Assembly: GCA_002390675.1 (NCBI GenBank)
Contig: DGPZ01000069.1
Span: 1 to 23,273 of the forward strand
Origin: Deltaproteobacteria bacterium UBA4427
GTDB lineage: Bacteria > Myxococcota_A > UBA9160 > UBA4427
Reading direction: 5' to 3'
Length of the DNA stretch: 23,273 nucleotides
Part shown: in pieces, positions 13,432-23,107 of the stretch
Numbering within the stretch: position 1 is the stretch's first letter
Layout of the letters: every line of letters begins with the position of its first letter
Translations under genes and position numbers: made by a program
Notes under the pieces: model-generated
What the model was told of the DNA's origin: nothing
What the model saw: the letters and a program-made list of their open reading frames with translations, nothing else
Databases searched by the model: none

Positions 13432-15636
13432 TTACGAAGTCACGGCAATGGCGTCCGACGCACCTTCAACCCTTTCGATCGAAACGGGAAAGCCCGTCAT
13501 CCAGGGCATTGCATTGATCGACTCGCGCGATGCATCGCTCGTACTCGTGAGCCAATTCGTGCTGACGCCCACGTCCTCGTATTTCGCCTCGGCACGCGGG
13601 AGCGCGCCGAAGCCGTGAGTGACGGAAACGACACCACGACGCAGCGAAGGGTCGGACTCCGCCCGGACTCGGATCGCACCATGGCCAGAAGCGATTTCGA
13701 TCTCGTCTCCCTCGGAGATGCCTTCTTGGGCCATATCCTCGGGATTCATAAAGCCCGGATTGAAAGGGACGCGTGCCTTGATCGATGGCAGCGCAAGGCC
13801 CGCCGAGTTATTCGCGTCCCGGAGACGCCGCACGGCCATTCGGTAGCGGTACGGCTCGGTACCGAGAGGCGGCTGATCGAGCATCGCGGCGACGCTTCGA
13901 AGCTCTTCTGCGACATCCTGCGGCAGCAGGCTGAATCGGTGCGGACTGTCCGGGGCACCTGGCTCGACATACTGCTTCTCGCCCGGCAGGAAGATGCCGC
14001 GTTCGGCTTTCTTGATTTCCTCGAACGGAATCGGCGCCTGACTCGCGGTCCTTGCGAGGATCTCTTCCGTCGAAAGAGGTGTACCCACCGGCAGTGGTTC
14101 ACCTAGCAACTCAAGGCTGAGCCCGAGTCGCTTCGCTAGGCCCGAAAAGTAGACATGGTCATCCACCACCTCCGCCCCTTCCGGCGGGCTCGCGATCGCA
14201 GGCGTGTAACGAGTGTAAGGCTCGGGCGAGACCAGACTCTCGTAGAGCCAGATGGGCAGATCGGCTCGCTCGTATTGGAGGGTCGGCGGCAGCACGTAGT
14301 CGGCCAGTGCCGTCGTCATGGTCGGAAAGGGTTCGATAGCGACGAGCAGATCGAGTTCCGAGAATGCTTGCTCAACCTTCTCAATTCCGGGGATCGCGGA
14401 GGCAGGGTTACCGCCGTGGGAGATTAGACACCGTACACGCCCCGCCCCGGGCTCAAGAATCTCATCCGGAAGCGTCCCGCTTGGTAGCTCGCCGTCGAGC
14501 TGACCGAATCCACCAACGCGGCTCTTAGCCCCCTGTTCCCACCACCGCGGCGCTGGAATCACTTCCGCGCGGATCGGTTGGCGCGCATGGATCACGCCCG
14601 GATGCTCGATCTCAGCGCCTTCGCGCAAGTACCGTCCGCAGACGATATTCAGGCACTCGATCAAGTGTTCGGCGAGATTGCCGCCGGGGGCCATGTCCGC
14701 TCCGGTCGAACCCGCCGCGGGGCCAGAATGGCAGTCGTGAGCAAAGAGTCGTGCGGCCTCGCGTAGAGTCGCCTCGGGAACGTCGGCGCGTCGGGCAACC
14801 TCGGCAGGCGTGAAGGAAGCCACCGCCCGCTGGAGCGCGGCGACGTCGTCGGCATAACGGTCACAAAAGGAGTGGTCCTGCCAGCCCGCCTCGAGGATCA
14901 GGTGCAGCAGCCCTGCGAGCACTGCGCAGTCTTCGCCCGGTAGCGGCTGAATATGAATATCTGCAAAATGCGCCGTCTCGGTCTCGCGCGGGTCGATCAC
15001 GATCAGCTTCATGCCGCGCTCCCGGGCGGCTCGGAGTCGTTTCGTCGGATTGCGGGTATCGAACCCGTTCGCACTGACAGAGACGAGCGGATTGGCACCG
15101 ACTAACAAGTAGACGTCGGCACGACTCATAGGCGTCCGCCCCGGTGGCCAGATGCCAATTCGGCCGAGCGCAACAACCTTCGCTGACTGATCAATCGTGA
15201 CGGAGCTATAGGCCTTGGGTGAACCGAGTGCCGAGAGAAACGCAGGAACCATCATCACTGAAGACGACGTAAAAAAGGCCCCTCCTCCACGGTATCCCGC
15301 GACCGCCTCCGGACCATCGGCTTCGACGATTGCCGCAATTCGCTCTGCGATCTCGTCTAGCACTTGCTCGCGGTCAACCGGAACGAGCTCCCCGTCCGGC
15401 ATCCGCTTCATCGGCTTAAGGAATCGTACGGAGCTGTTATGCGCTTCCGCAGCGTTCAAGCCTTTGAAACATGCGTATCCGAGCGTCGACGGATCCTCAC
15501 GATCGCCGCGTACCGAAACGACCCGGTCGGCCGCATCGAGGCTCACGACCGTCCCACACATGCCCATGCATTGGCGACAGAACGAGAGAGCCTCGCGGGT
15601 AGCTGACTTGCTTGATCGGATAAGCCCTTCGGTCAT
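13432..15636 (-). CDS. Molybdopterin-dependent oxidoreductase (DMSO reductase superfamily) with N-terminal 4Fe-4S site
   Basis: The 734-residue product starts at ATG 15636, just after GAGAGGGG. Cysteines 20, 23, 27 and 56 form the Mo4Fe4S motif C-x2-C-x3-C-x28-C. The molybdopterin-binding body follows (LLVGANPLVS near 197, LIVIDPRETETAHFADIHI near 231, CLISHGGNPASAIPG further on), and a C-terminal MopB-type beta barrel. Gapless alignment from GSPKAY puts Asp149 of SSVTIDQSAK at the molybdenum ligand position (Cys or Sec in formate dehydrogenase). There is no twin-arginine leader, so it is cytoplasmic. The substrate is unknown. The gene lies 225 bases downstream of an amidohydrolase gene on the same strand, suggesting a shared catabolic role. 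Confidence 0.9.
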   Translation of the reverse strand: MTEGLIRSSKSATREALSFCRQCMGMCGTVVSLDAADRVVSVRGDREDPSTLGYACFKGLNAAEAHNSSVRFLKPMKRMPDGELVPVDREQVLDEIAERIAAIVEADGPEAVAGYRGGGAFFTSSSVMMVPAFLSALGSPKAYSSVTIDQSAKVVALGRIGIWPPGRTPMSRADVYLLVGANPLVSVSANGFDTRNPTKRLRAARERGMKLIVIDPRETETAHFADIHIQPLPGEDCAVLAGLLHLILEAGWQDHSFCDRYADDVAALQRAVASFTPAEVARRADVPEATLREAARLFAHDCHSGPAAGSTGADMAPGGNLAEHLIECLNIVCGRYLREGAEIEHPGVIHARQPIRAEVIPAPRWWEQGAKSRVGGFGQLDGELPSGTLPDEILEPGAGRVRCLISHGGNPASAIPGIEKVEQAFSELDLLVAIEPFPTMTTALADYVLPPTLQYERADLPIWLYESLVSPEPYTRYTPAIASPPEGAEVVDDHVYFSGLAKRLGLSLELLGEPLPVGTPLSTEEILARTASQAPIPFEEIKKAERGIFLPGEKQYVEPGAPDSPHRFSLLPQDVAEELRSVAAMLDQPPLGTEPYRYRMAVRRLRDANNSAGLALPSIKARVPFNPGFMNPEDMAQEGISEGDEIEIASGHGAIRVRAESDPSLRRGVVSVTHGFGALPRAEAKYEDVGVSTNWLTSTSDASRESINAMPWMTGFPVSIERVEGASDAIAVTS

Positions 15637-15861
15637 GGTGCCCCTCTCGCGCGCTTCTGCCGAGAGGCTGATCTTATCAGAAAGTGCCCTAGGCCCTGCA
15701 AGCCATATAAATCTCTTTGCCAGCCGCCCGCGGTCGCCGAAGCGCCGAACTCTAAAGCTAGAGGAGTGGGGTGGCGAGCAGCACCCCGAAGATCACACGC
15801 TAGGTATAAGCGCTGACATAGATTCCCCACCGCCCGAGGGCGGCCTTGATTCGATCGCGAA

Positions 15862-16701
15862 TCAGATCTCCGCGAGCTCGCCGTAGCGCGGCTTTCGCTC
15901 TCCCCAGAAGAAGCGTTTCGCGTTGTCGTACATGAACTTCTCCAGCACGCCCTCGCGAAGGTCGAGCGCTCGAGCCTCATTCACACAGCGCTCCCAATCG
16001 AGCGCGGGATGATCCGAAGCGAAGATCACCTTGTCCTTGCCACGGGTGTTCATGAAGTGGAGCAGCTCCGGCGGGAAATGCTTCGGCGCGTAGGCGCTCG
16101 TCATCAGATGGAGATTCTTGTATTTGATCATGAGTCGCGTCGCGACCCCCCACCATGGGTCTGCGCCGTGCGCCATGCAGAGTTTGAGTTCCGGGAAGCG
16201 TACGCAGATGCGATCGAGGTGGATCGGGTTCTGGCACTCGCCCGCGACCGGCGGCCCGGGAAGGCCGGTGTTGATCGTCAGTGGCAGATCGAGTTCGACG
16301 CATTTGGTGTACAGCGGGTAGTAGGTCGCGTCGGAGGGTGGCACGTCTGTGCTGAAAGGGACGACCTTGGCACAGACCGTGGGATGATTTCGTGCGATCG
16401 CCTCCATCTCCCAGAGGCCTTTCATCATGCGCCCCGGGTCGACGCCGAGACCGAGGGAGAAGCGTTCGGGCGCCTTGTCTACGAAGCGCAGCGCATGCTC
16501 TGAAGGCCGATCGACAGACATCGTCACGATCGCGCGCTCGATCCCCAGCCGATCCATCTCGGGCAGCAGTTCCTCGGGCTCGAAGCTCCGGAAGAAATCG
16601 TCTCCGCCCTTTAGGTAGTCCTCTTTGACTCGGATCAGATAGTCCGTGTCAGCCTGGTCGCCCATGTCCACATTGATCCAGCAATCGATCGCCTTTTGCA
16701 T
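15862..16701 (-). CDS. Amidohydrolase-2 family TIM-barrel protein lacking the HxH metal site
   Basis: The 279-residue product starts at ATG 16701, five bases after GGAGGGG. The fold is that of the Amidohydro_2 family (PF04909): PELKLCMAHGADPWWG (His178), TSAYAPKHFPPELLHFMNTR and KVIFASDHPALDWERC (Asp230). The N-terminal position that normally carries HxH reads IDCWINVDMG, and the next metal His position reads Asn (LTINTGLPGPP, Asn144). This subfamily may therefore work with a changed metal site or none. Relatives are decarboxylases and hydrolases of small carboxylic or aromatic acids. It probably forms a unit with the downstream molybdopterin enzyme. Substrate unknown. Confidence 0.87.
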   Translation of the reverse strand: MQKAIDCWINVDMGDQADTDYLIRVKEDYLKGGDDFFRSFEPEELLPEMDRLGIERAIVTMSVDRPSEHALRFVDKAPERFSLGLGVDPGRMMKGLWEMEAIARNHPTVCAKVVPFSTDVPPSDATYYPLYTKCVELDLPLTINTGLPGPPVAGECQNPIHLDRICVRFPELKLCMAHGADPWWGVATRLMIKYKNLHLMTSAYAPKHFPPELLHFMNTRGKDKVIFASDHPALDWERCVNEARALDLREGVLEKFMYDNAKRFFWGERKPRYGELAEI

Positions 16702-17098
16702 GTTCCCCCTCCGTTCGGAATCGGGTATTCCGTCTCAATCGATCAGACGGTAGCGGGAGCAGATCCGAACCGAACAGGGAATCGGCATTTTGAGCCACCT
16801 TTTGACTCCTCCGATACTCGGCATCCTGACAATGGGGACGCAACTAGGGCGACTCGGATCACTCTCAAGTCTGTCGCCTAGCCTTTAGGCGCCAAACCCT
16901 GCGACCATGGAATCGAGCCCGCTGGCGTACCGCTCATGACACAAACGATCGCGACCCGGGCCGACTACGCCGATCGCGTTCTGCTTTGGCAACCTTTTTA
17001 CGGAGGCCTTCATGTCCCGGATAGGGCCACATAGCTCCGCTGGGGGCCCGCTTGTCTTAATGCCTACTATGGGGAGTACGGAAAGGGGCGAAATCGGA
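16702..17098. other. Intergenic stretch between kinase and amidohydrolase genes
   Basis: I see no supported gene. A minus-strand frame at 16885-17109 encodes 74 residues without a recognisable domain and overlaps the end of the kinase gene. The region should hold the promoter of the amidohydrolase gene, but no convincing -35/-10 pair stands out. Confidence 0.4.
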
Positions 17099-19264
17099 TC
17101 AATTCGCAAGCAGCCTCTCTACAGCTTTGATCAAATCCTTCATCCGCAGCGGCTTCGCTAGGAATTCTGTACCGGGAGGCAATCGGTCGTATTCCGAGTT
17201 CAATGTCTCGGAATAGCCGGACATCAAAATAATCTTCATCCGAGGAAACACCGTGACGAGTTCGACCGCGATAGCGGGACCATCTTTGCGCGGCATAACG
17301 ACATCAGAAACAAGAAGATCGACTCGAACACCCGGCGCCATCGCGACGTTCATCGCCTCCTCACCATCAGCTGCTTGGATCACCTCATGGCCCATCCTCC
17401 GGAGCTGTATTGATATCATCTTGCGGATGCTCGACTCATCGTCCACCAAAAGGACGGTTGCACGCGCCCCCTCAGCCGGAGCAGGCTCTGCCAAATTACG
17501 AAGAACCGCTCTTTCGACATGCTGCGGGAAATAAACGGAAATTCTTGTTCCACTCCCCTCCGAACTTTGAATTTTAATGTGTCCGCCACATTGCCGCGCG
17601 ATCCCATATGCGGTCGCAAGGCCAAGCCCCGTCCCCTTGCCTCTCGCTTTGGTTGTAAAAAAGGGCTCAAACGCTCGTCGCATAACATCCGCGCTCATAC
17701 CCGAACCGGTGTCTCGAACATCTAACCTTGCGTAAAGCCCCGGCTCTAAATGATCCGGACGCCATATGTCGTCAAGATTAATTTCCACGTACTGGGTAGA
17801 GATTGAAAGTTTGCCGGGTTGTTCCATCGCGTCGCAGGCATTAAGGGCAAGATTCATTACGATGCGCTCGACCTGGATCGCATCGGCGGTCACCTGCCAC
17901 GGAGTCTCTTCCAAATCCAGCACTAGTTCGACGCGCGACGGTACAATTGCACTCAATGTGATTTCGAAGTCTCGAAGCAACTGACTCAGGTCTACACTCT
18001 CCAGTTTCAGGTCCTGGCGACGGCTAAAAGCGAGTAGTTGCTGGACGATGCTTGCGGCGCGATCCACAGCCTTGGTGATTTCTGCCGCGCCTTCGTAGAT
18101 CGCAGATTCCGCATCAGCTTCTTCCCTGATGCTTTCGCCGTATCCACCGATAATCGTGAGAAGATTATTAAAGTCATGCGCGACTCCCCCGGCCAGCCGT
18201 CCCACCCCTTCTAAGCGCTGCGACCGCTGTAGCTCGTCCTCTCTGCGCCGCAAAGTCTCCTCCGCGAGGCGTTGCGGACCAAGATCGCGGAGATAAGCGG
18301 TGAACTGAGGCTCCCCTTCAAGACCGATACGCTGCACAAGCAATTCAATGGGGATTTCTCGGCCGTCGGCGCGCTTGCCTACAACCTCCACCGTCTTATC
18401 AAGGATCTGTGATACGCCAGTCCGGAGATACCTTTCGAACCCCTGCTTGTGAGCTTCAATCATTCGCTTTGGAATTAACAGTTCCGAAACATGCTCTGCC
18501 AGAGCCTCGGAGCGTAGGAGCCCGAACATTCGCTCCGCCGCGGGATTGAATTCGGTCACACGACCCTCAGAATCACAACTCACGATACCGCTGAGAGACG
18601 CATCAAGAATCGCGCTCTTCCTCGCTTCGCTTTCCGCGAGGGCGTCGGCCTTCCCCATCAGATCGGTACTCAAGGACTTCATATCCATCTTCGCACGGCG
18701 CGTTGAATACTCTGTTGCACTCCCCACGACCATCCCTAACAGCGACGCCAGGACAAAATTGAAAAAGCTCAAGAAGCTTGTGTCCGCTAGACGAGCCGCC
18801 GGTAGATTGCCAGTGACCTCCAATCCATAGAAAGCCGCGTAGCAGGTGATACTTACTAAGCCCGAGAAGACTGCGAAGCGTAGCCCCAGAAAGAAGGGGG
18901 TCAGAGTCGGAAGGACAACGAACCAGATCAGGTACGGCGACTGCAGCCCGCCTTGGTAATAGGCAGGCACAAAGACCGGCCCCACGGATGCCAACACCAA
19001 TAGCCCCGCCCCCAACTCAATCGAGTGAGTGCGGCGAATAATGAATGGCGTGACAATGAAGAGGGTCAGCGAAGTCCAAAAGGCGATTATTTGCGGAATG
19101 CCGATCTCGAACTTCAAGTCGGCATATAAAAACCCTAACGCGAGAGCGACCGCCGCCGCCGCGCAGATCCCAATGAGTAGATTCTCTTGGTGCCCCAGCA
19201 AAAAATTGGAACCAGACCCATCACGTTTATCTGAATCCAGGGTTCCTAATTTACTTTTGAGCAT
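17099..19264 (-). CDS. Membrane-bound hybrid histidine kinase (PAS-HisKA-HATPase-REC)
   Basis: The 721-residue product has about six membrane helices between 27 and 182, then a PAS domain (about 210-330; ILDASLSGIVSCDSEGRVTEFNPAAERMFG region). The dimerisation/phosphoacceptor helix carries GGVAHDFNNLLTII with His363. The ATPase domain has the N box near Asn475, DTGSGM (518-523) and GKGTGLGL (542-549). A receiver domain follows at about 602-719 with acidic Asp608/Asp609, phospho-acceptor Asp654 (SDVVMP) and Lys704. It can thus autophosphorylate and pass phosphate to its own receiver. No output regulator or histidine phosphotransfer gene is adjacent, so it is an orphan. Start ATG 19264 has only a distant AGGGA. 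The sensed signal is unknown. Confidence 0.93.
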   Translation of the reverse strand: MLKSKLGTLDSDKRDGSGSNFLLGHQENLLIGICAAAAVALALGFLYADLKFEIGIPQIIAFWTSLTLFIVTPFIIRRTHSIELGAGLLVLASVGPVFVPAYYQGGLQSPYLIWFVVLPTLTPFFLGLRFAVFSGLVSITCYAAFYGLEVTGNLPAARLADTSFLSFFNFVLASLLGMVVGSATEYSTRRAKMDMKSLSTDLMGKADALAESEARKSAILDASLSGIVSCDSEGRVTEFNPAAERMFGLLRSEALAEHVSELLIPKRMIEAHKQGFERYLRTGVSQILDKTVEVVGKRADGREIPIELLVQRIGLEGEPQFTAYLRDLGPQRLAEETLRRREDELQRSQRLEGVGRLAGGVAHDFNNLLTIIGGYGESIREEADAESAIYEGAAEITKAVDRAASIVQQLLAFSRRQDLKLESVDLSQLLRDFEITLSAIVPSRVELVLDLEETPWQVTADAIQVERIVMNLALNACDAMEQPGKLSISTQYVEINLDDIWRPDHLEPGLYARLDVRDTGSGMSADVMRRAFEPFFTTKARGKGTGLGLATAYGIARQCGGHIKIQSSEGSGTRISVYFPQHVERAVLRNLAEPAPAEGARATVLLVDDESSIRKMISIQLRRMGHEVIQAADGEEAMNVAMAPGVRVDLLVSDVVMPRKDGPAIAVELVTVFPRMKIILMSGYSETLNSEYDRLPPGTEFLAKPLRMKDLIKAVERLLAN

Positions 19265-19988
19265 GAGAACATCTTTCCCTGCACGGTCAACGTGATTGGC
19301 CGCCCCAGCGTCAGGCGAGACTACGGTCTTTTGTGCGCTCAGATTGAATATCCGAGATTAAGTCATTTGCTTCGATCGAAGCGATCTGGTGTCGCGTGAA
19401 AATTTTCCGCTTGACTTTATCACGCCACTCCTGCGTGACCGCTCTTTGGGGACTGATCACCGGTCACATCAGTCACCGCGTCACCTATTGATATTGATTT
19501 CGTTTTGAGCGCTGACCCCGCCAAGCAATCTGAGCGTTTTCGTGATCTGAATGCGGCGTTGTCCGATGATCAGCGCATTTGGTTCCCGCATTACGGTATC
19601 CCTCAGCCTGAACAAAGTGTGCAGCCATAGTCGAAGATTGGGAGTGAAACCCTGCTTAAAGACAGTTTGCGCCAGAGCGCGCCCGCATTACATCTAAGTG
19701 GTCCCGCGATCGATCAATCGCGCCTCGAATCGGTCCATCAGACCGGGCACGGTCCGACCATCAGCCGATTTCATCAGACCTTTAGGGAACGCGATGTCTT
19801 TGGTCTTTACGTTAACGTCCTAAGAAGGCCTAACGGTGAGGTCGTTGCTCTCTCTGGAGCACTTGCGCCTCAAAACCGGCCACCATGAGTACTCAAAAGC
19901 TCGGACAAGCCTCAAGTGCGTACGAACTCGAACGGCTAACGCACCTGGCATCACGTAGCCCTCGTGCACTGCAATGCGCGCAGGGCGG
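19265..19988. other. Intergenic stretch with a possible decayed frame
   Basis: No intact gene is supported. One plus-strand frame runs from 19457 to 19888, broken by a single TAG at 19628. It includes ERFRDLNAALSDDQRIWFPHY before the stop and TFRERDVFGLYVNVLRRPNG after it. The composition looks protein-like and both halves share a frame, but I do not recognise a family. It could be a relic with a nonsense mutation or chance. Confidence 0.3.
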
Positions 19989-21347
19989 CTAAAACTGTGA
20001 CAACCAGGGACCAGCGAGTACGTCCACGGCTAGGCCGATCGCCGCACCGCCCAGGAACATCGCCACTGCCAGGCCTTCGCGAGCGGGACGCAGAATTCCT
20101 GAGCGCCACGCAGCAGGCCAAAGCACGGCAAAAGCAGACAGCTCGGAGAGCGCAAGCGAGGCGATGAGCCCGACGGGCCCCGCCAGCCACCAGCCGACTG
20201 GGAGCATGGTCAGCAGACTCAAAGCTCGTGCTGCGTTCCGGTAGAAGCCGTAGCGGCTCTGCCCTGTCGCGACCAACGCGGTTTCACAGGGAAGATGCAA
20301 GCTTGTCAAAGCCACCCGGAAGGCGAGCCACTGGAGTATCCAGCCCGCCTCAAGGTAGCGATCGTCGTAGAGGATCTGGATGACGTGGGGCGCGAGCACC
20401 ACTAAGCCCCCGGTACCCACCATCGTGAAAGGGTCCATCAGGCGGCGCGTACGGTAGTAGGCCTCGCCCAGAGCGGACTTGTCCCGCTCGTGCTCACGCG
20501 ACAGAGCGGGGTACACCACGCCATGGGTCAGCCTGCCCACCGCCTCCGAAAGCGCGCCGGAGAGCGTGGTGGCGACGGCGTAGATGCCCAGCAACTTCAT
20601 GCCCAGAAGGGCGCCGAGCACGATGCGGTCGAGCTGGCCAATGACGAACTCGAGCGCGGTGCTACCGAAGATCCACTTGCCGAATTGGGTGATCTCCTCG
20701 GCGCTCCGTCGCTCCCAGCGAAAGCGGTTGCGATAACCGATGGACACCACGTGGCTGCCAACTGTGGTCAGGGTGGTCGCGAGCAAGCTCGTGATGAGCA
20801 GCACCCAGATGGAAGGCGCGATCGCCGCCCAACTCAGCGCCACCACCGCCGTAATAATCGCCACGGAGAGTTCGATGCCCACGATGCGGCCCACCTCCAT
20901 GCGCCGGCGCATGGTCAGCAGCGCAGTGGACTCAAACCCCTGGATTAGAATACCCAGCGCCATCACTGGCACCAGCACCAGGAACGAGGGCAGAAGATCT
21001 GCCTGGGTGGGGTCGTCGTAGAACAGCGCGAGCGGATACGCCGCCAGCAGTGCGAGGACTGTGAGACCCATTCCGCGCACGACCTGCATGGTCCAGGCGG
21101 TATTGAGGAAGTCCTCATCTTCGCTGCGCGGGTTCTGCACGATGGCGGCGGCGATGCCCACGTCGGAGAGCATTGCCAGACCGACCTGCAGGGCCCCCAG
21201 CAGGCTCATTACGCCGAAGGCTTCCTCGAACAACAGCCGAGTGAGCACCAGGCTGCGGCCGAAGCGCAGCACGTAGCGAATCACAAAGCCGACGCTCTCG
21301 AAAGTAGCCGCCCGCAGCAGCCGACGCTCACCCCCCTGTTCCGACAT
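19989..21347 (-). CDS. Polysaccharide flippase/exporter of the MOP superfamily (Wzx-like)
   Basis: The 452-residue product has about 12 hydrophobic helices. The N-terminal FGRSLVLTRLLFEEAFGVMS is the typical opening of the Polysacc_synt/Wzx group, and FGKWIFGSTALEFVIGQLDR is the repeated second-half motif. Such proteins flip undecaprenyl-linked sugar units across the inner membrane for capsule, O-antigen or exopolysaccharide. The start ATG 21347 follows GCGAGG closely. The gene lies 445 bases downstream of a GT4 glycosyltransferase on the same strand, so both probably belong to one surface-glycan locus. The glycan is unknown. Confidence 0.9.
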   Translation of the reverse strand: MSEQGGERRLLRAATFESVGFVIRYVLRFGRSLVLTRLLFEEAFGVMSLLGALQVGLAMLSDVGIAAAIVQNPRSEDEDFLNTAWTMQVVRGMGLTVLALLAAYPLALFYDDPTQADLLPSFLVLVPVMALGILIQGFESTALLTMRRRMEVGRIVGIELSVAIITAVVALSWAAIAPSIWVLLITSLLATTLTTVGSHVVSIGYRNRFRWERRSAEEITQFGKWIFGSTALEFVIGQLDRIVLGALLGMKLLGIYAVATTLSGALSEAVGRLTHGVVYPALSREHERDKSALGEAYYRTRRLMDPFTMVGTGGLVVLAPHVIQILYDDRYLEAGWILQWLAFRVALTSLHLPCETALVATGQSRYGFYRNAARALSLLTMLPVGWWLAGPVGLIASLALSELSAFAVLWPAAWRSGILRPAREGLAVAMFLGGAAIGLAVDVLAGPWLSQF

Positions 21348-21792
21348 CTGCCTCGCTATCCCAGCAGCTCGCGGCGAAGCGCAGCGTCTCTGCCGCCACA
21401 GCTTCAGGCGACAATGCCGTGACTACTAGTTTAAGTGCGGCTTGGCCAAGCGCCTCCGCATGTTGGAAAGGGCTGCCCGTAGGCCCCACCGATTACCAAC
21501 CGGCACCTAGACTACGACTATCGCATCCGTGAGGAAATATGCCCGTCGTTTCCACTGAATCGGACTGCTACGCAGGTATCGCCTCACAGCCAGACCTTCT
21601 GAGTTCTCGTCACAAGCTGGTTGACGACGACAACAAACGCGCCAACGGTCTGCTAATTCGGCGAAAACCAGCCATTGCTCATTGCTCGTCGGCGCAATCG
21701 CAGTGACCAATTAAATACCAAATAGGCGCGGCTGATCCTTCGGATACTGCGAGCCCGAGTGGAGACCAGCCTTCTGATCCCAGAAACACTCA
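21348..21792. other. Intergenic stretch between flippase and glycosyltransferase genes
   Basis: Only short frames without recognisable domains were seen. The gap of 445 bases argues against a tight operon and may hold a promoter for the flippase gene, but no clear element was found. Confidence 0.4.
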
Positions 21793-23010
21793 CTAGCCTC
21801 GCCCGTGTTTGGCGTGAACTTCGGCGTAGAAATCGCAGGTCTGCTGCGCAACGATCGCCGGCAAGAAGCGGCGGCGATAGTCAGCAAGTAGGCCTTGGCC
21901 CATCCGAGCCGCTAGTTCAGGGGTATCTAAGATTCGGCGAAGACAGTCGGCCAGTGCGTCGCGATCCCCAAGAGGGAACTTGAGCCCGTGGCCCTGCCTG
22001 ACCATCTCTGTGGGACCACCGATGTTAGTGATCACAAGTGGAACCCCCTGCGAGCAGGCTTCCAAAACGGCGATCGAGAAAACCTCGTAGCGTGAGGGGT
22101 GCACAACGACACTGGCAGACTTGCGCAGGGCCGCCAGTTGCTGATTGGGCACACGGCCGAGGATGTCGACGCGATCTCGGCGCTCCCCGAGTCGATCCGC
22201 GACGAATTCCTCTATGCGCCAATGCTTGCCCGCGTCGTCAAGTAGGCCACGCACGTCTTGCCCGGCGAAGCTCAGCTTCGCATGTGGATGCGTCTTCAGA
22301 AGCTTGGCGAATGCTTCGATTATGATATCGCCCCCTTTGTGCCGATCGAAACGACCGATGAAAAGGACATGCCCAGGTTCCGCTTCCCTTAGATTCCACT
22401 CGTGTTCTGGCACTGGCTCGGGACCGGCATTGGGGATGACCACCGCATCCTTCAATTCGAGCTGGTAGCGCTCCCTCACTCGGTCGAGCACGTCACTGGC
22501 GGGCGATGTAACGGCATCCGCGGCGGCGATAGCCTTGCCTTCGATGCTTACACGGCGATTATAACCTTCCGTTGTCTCTTGACCATTTGCGGCCAGATTG
22601 AGGAAAGCAGGCCCGTGAAGACGCATGATCAGCGGGGCGGCGGCGCCGCGAGCCAAGGCGGAGGCCAGCCCCAGGGTTTCCTCCATCTCCACGATGTCGA
22701 CACCTAGGCTCTTACTGATGGCTCGCCCGGCCAGGTAGAGCCGGGCGCGGCTAGTCACATCGGTCGCGACCAAATTGGGCGCTGCCCGAAACAGCACCGA
22801 AGCCGTCAGGCGCCCCAGCGGCCCAAGCTTGGACCAAGCCGCGTCGGAGGCCACGGCATCTCCTTGGTGATGCGCTCCGAGACTACCGGCCACTAGCCGT
22901 GTTCTTATGCCACGCTTGTGGAGTTCCGGCAGCAGACGATCAATATAGCCGACGATGCCGTTGGAGAAGTCTTCAAGGGGCCAGCCCGGCGTGTAGAATA
23001 GCACTTTCAT
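21793..23010 (-). CDS. GT4-family (GT-B fold) glycosyltransferase
   Basis: The 405-residue product begins MKVLFYTPGWPLEDFSNGIV at ATG 23010, the usual N-terminal strand of GT4 enzymes; the frame extends to a GTG at 23079, but the added residues do not look like the fold. The nucleotide-sugar domain has GRFDRHKGGDIIIEAF (219-234) and the EX7E motif Glu309/Glu317 in SRYEVFSIAVLEA. GT4 enzymes retain the anomeric configuration and use NDP-sugars in glycan assembly at the inner-membrane face. With the downstream flippase it suggests a polysaccharide locus. The ribosome-binding site is weak. Confidence 0.9.
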   Translation of the reverse strand: MKVLFYTPGWPLEDFSNGIVGYIDRLLPELHKRGIRTRLVAGSLGAHHQGDAVASDAAWSKLGPLGRLTASVLFRAAPNLVATDVTSRARLYLAGRAISKSLGVDIVEMEETLGLASALARGAAAPLIMRLHGPAFLNLAANGQETTEGYNRRVSIEGKAIAAADAVTSPASDVLDRVRERYQLELKDAVVIPNAGPEPVPEHEWNLREAEPGHVLFIGRFDRHKGGDIIIEAFAKLLKTHPHAKLSFAGQDVRGLLDDAGKHWRIEEFVADRLGERRDRVDILGRVPNQQLAALRKSASVVVHPSRYEVFSIAVLEACSQGVPLVITNIGGPTEMVRQGHGLKFPLGDRDALADCLRRILDTPELAARMGQGLLADYRRRFLPAIVAQQTCDFYAEVHAKHGRG

Positions 23011-23079
23011 AACAGCATCCGCGAAACGCCTCTGGCTTATTGCCCCACCCAGTGAAGGTCTAGGTTGCTGCAAAAACAC

Positions 23080-23107
23080 GTGCGGATCTCAAAAATGAGG
23101 ATCGCAC
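23080..23107. repeat. Imperfect dyad upstream of the glycosyltransferase gene
   Basis: GTGCGGATCTCA, four A residues, then TGAGGATCGCAC form a dyad with matched outer five and inner three base pairs and a shifted GATC core. It lies about 70 bases upstream of the glycosyltransferase start and could be an operator or part of the promoter. No gene is seen between here and the window end. Confidence 0.3.

Noticed and set aside
15215..15886. 223-codon plus-strand frame over the start of the molybdopterin gene
   Set aside because: It is antisense to well-conserved motifs of the molybdopterin enzyme and has no domain of its own.
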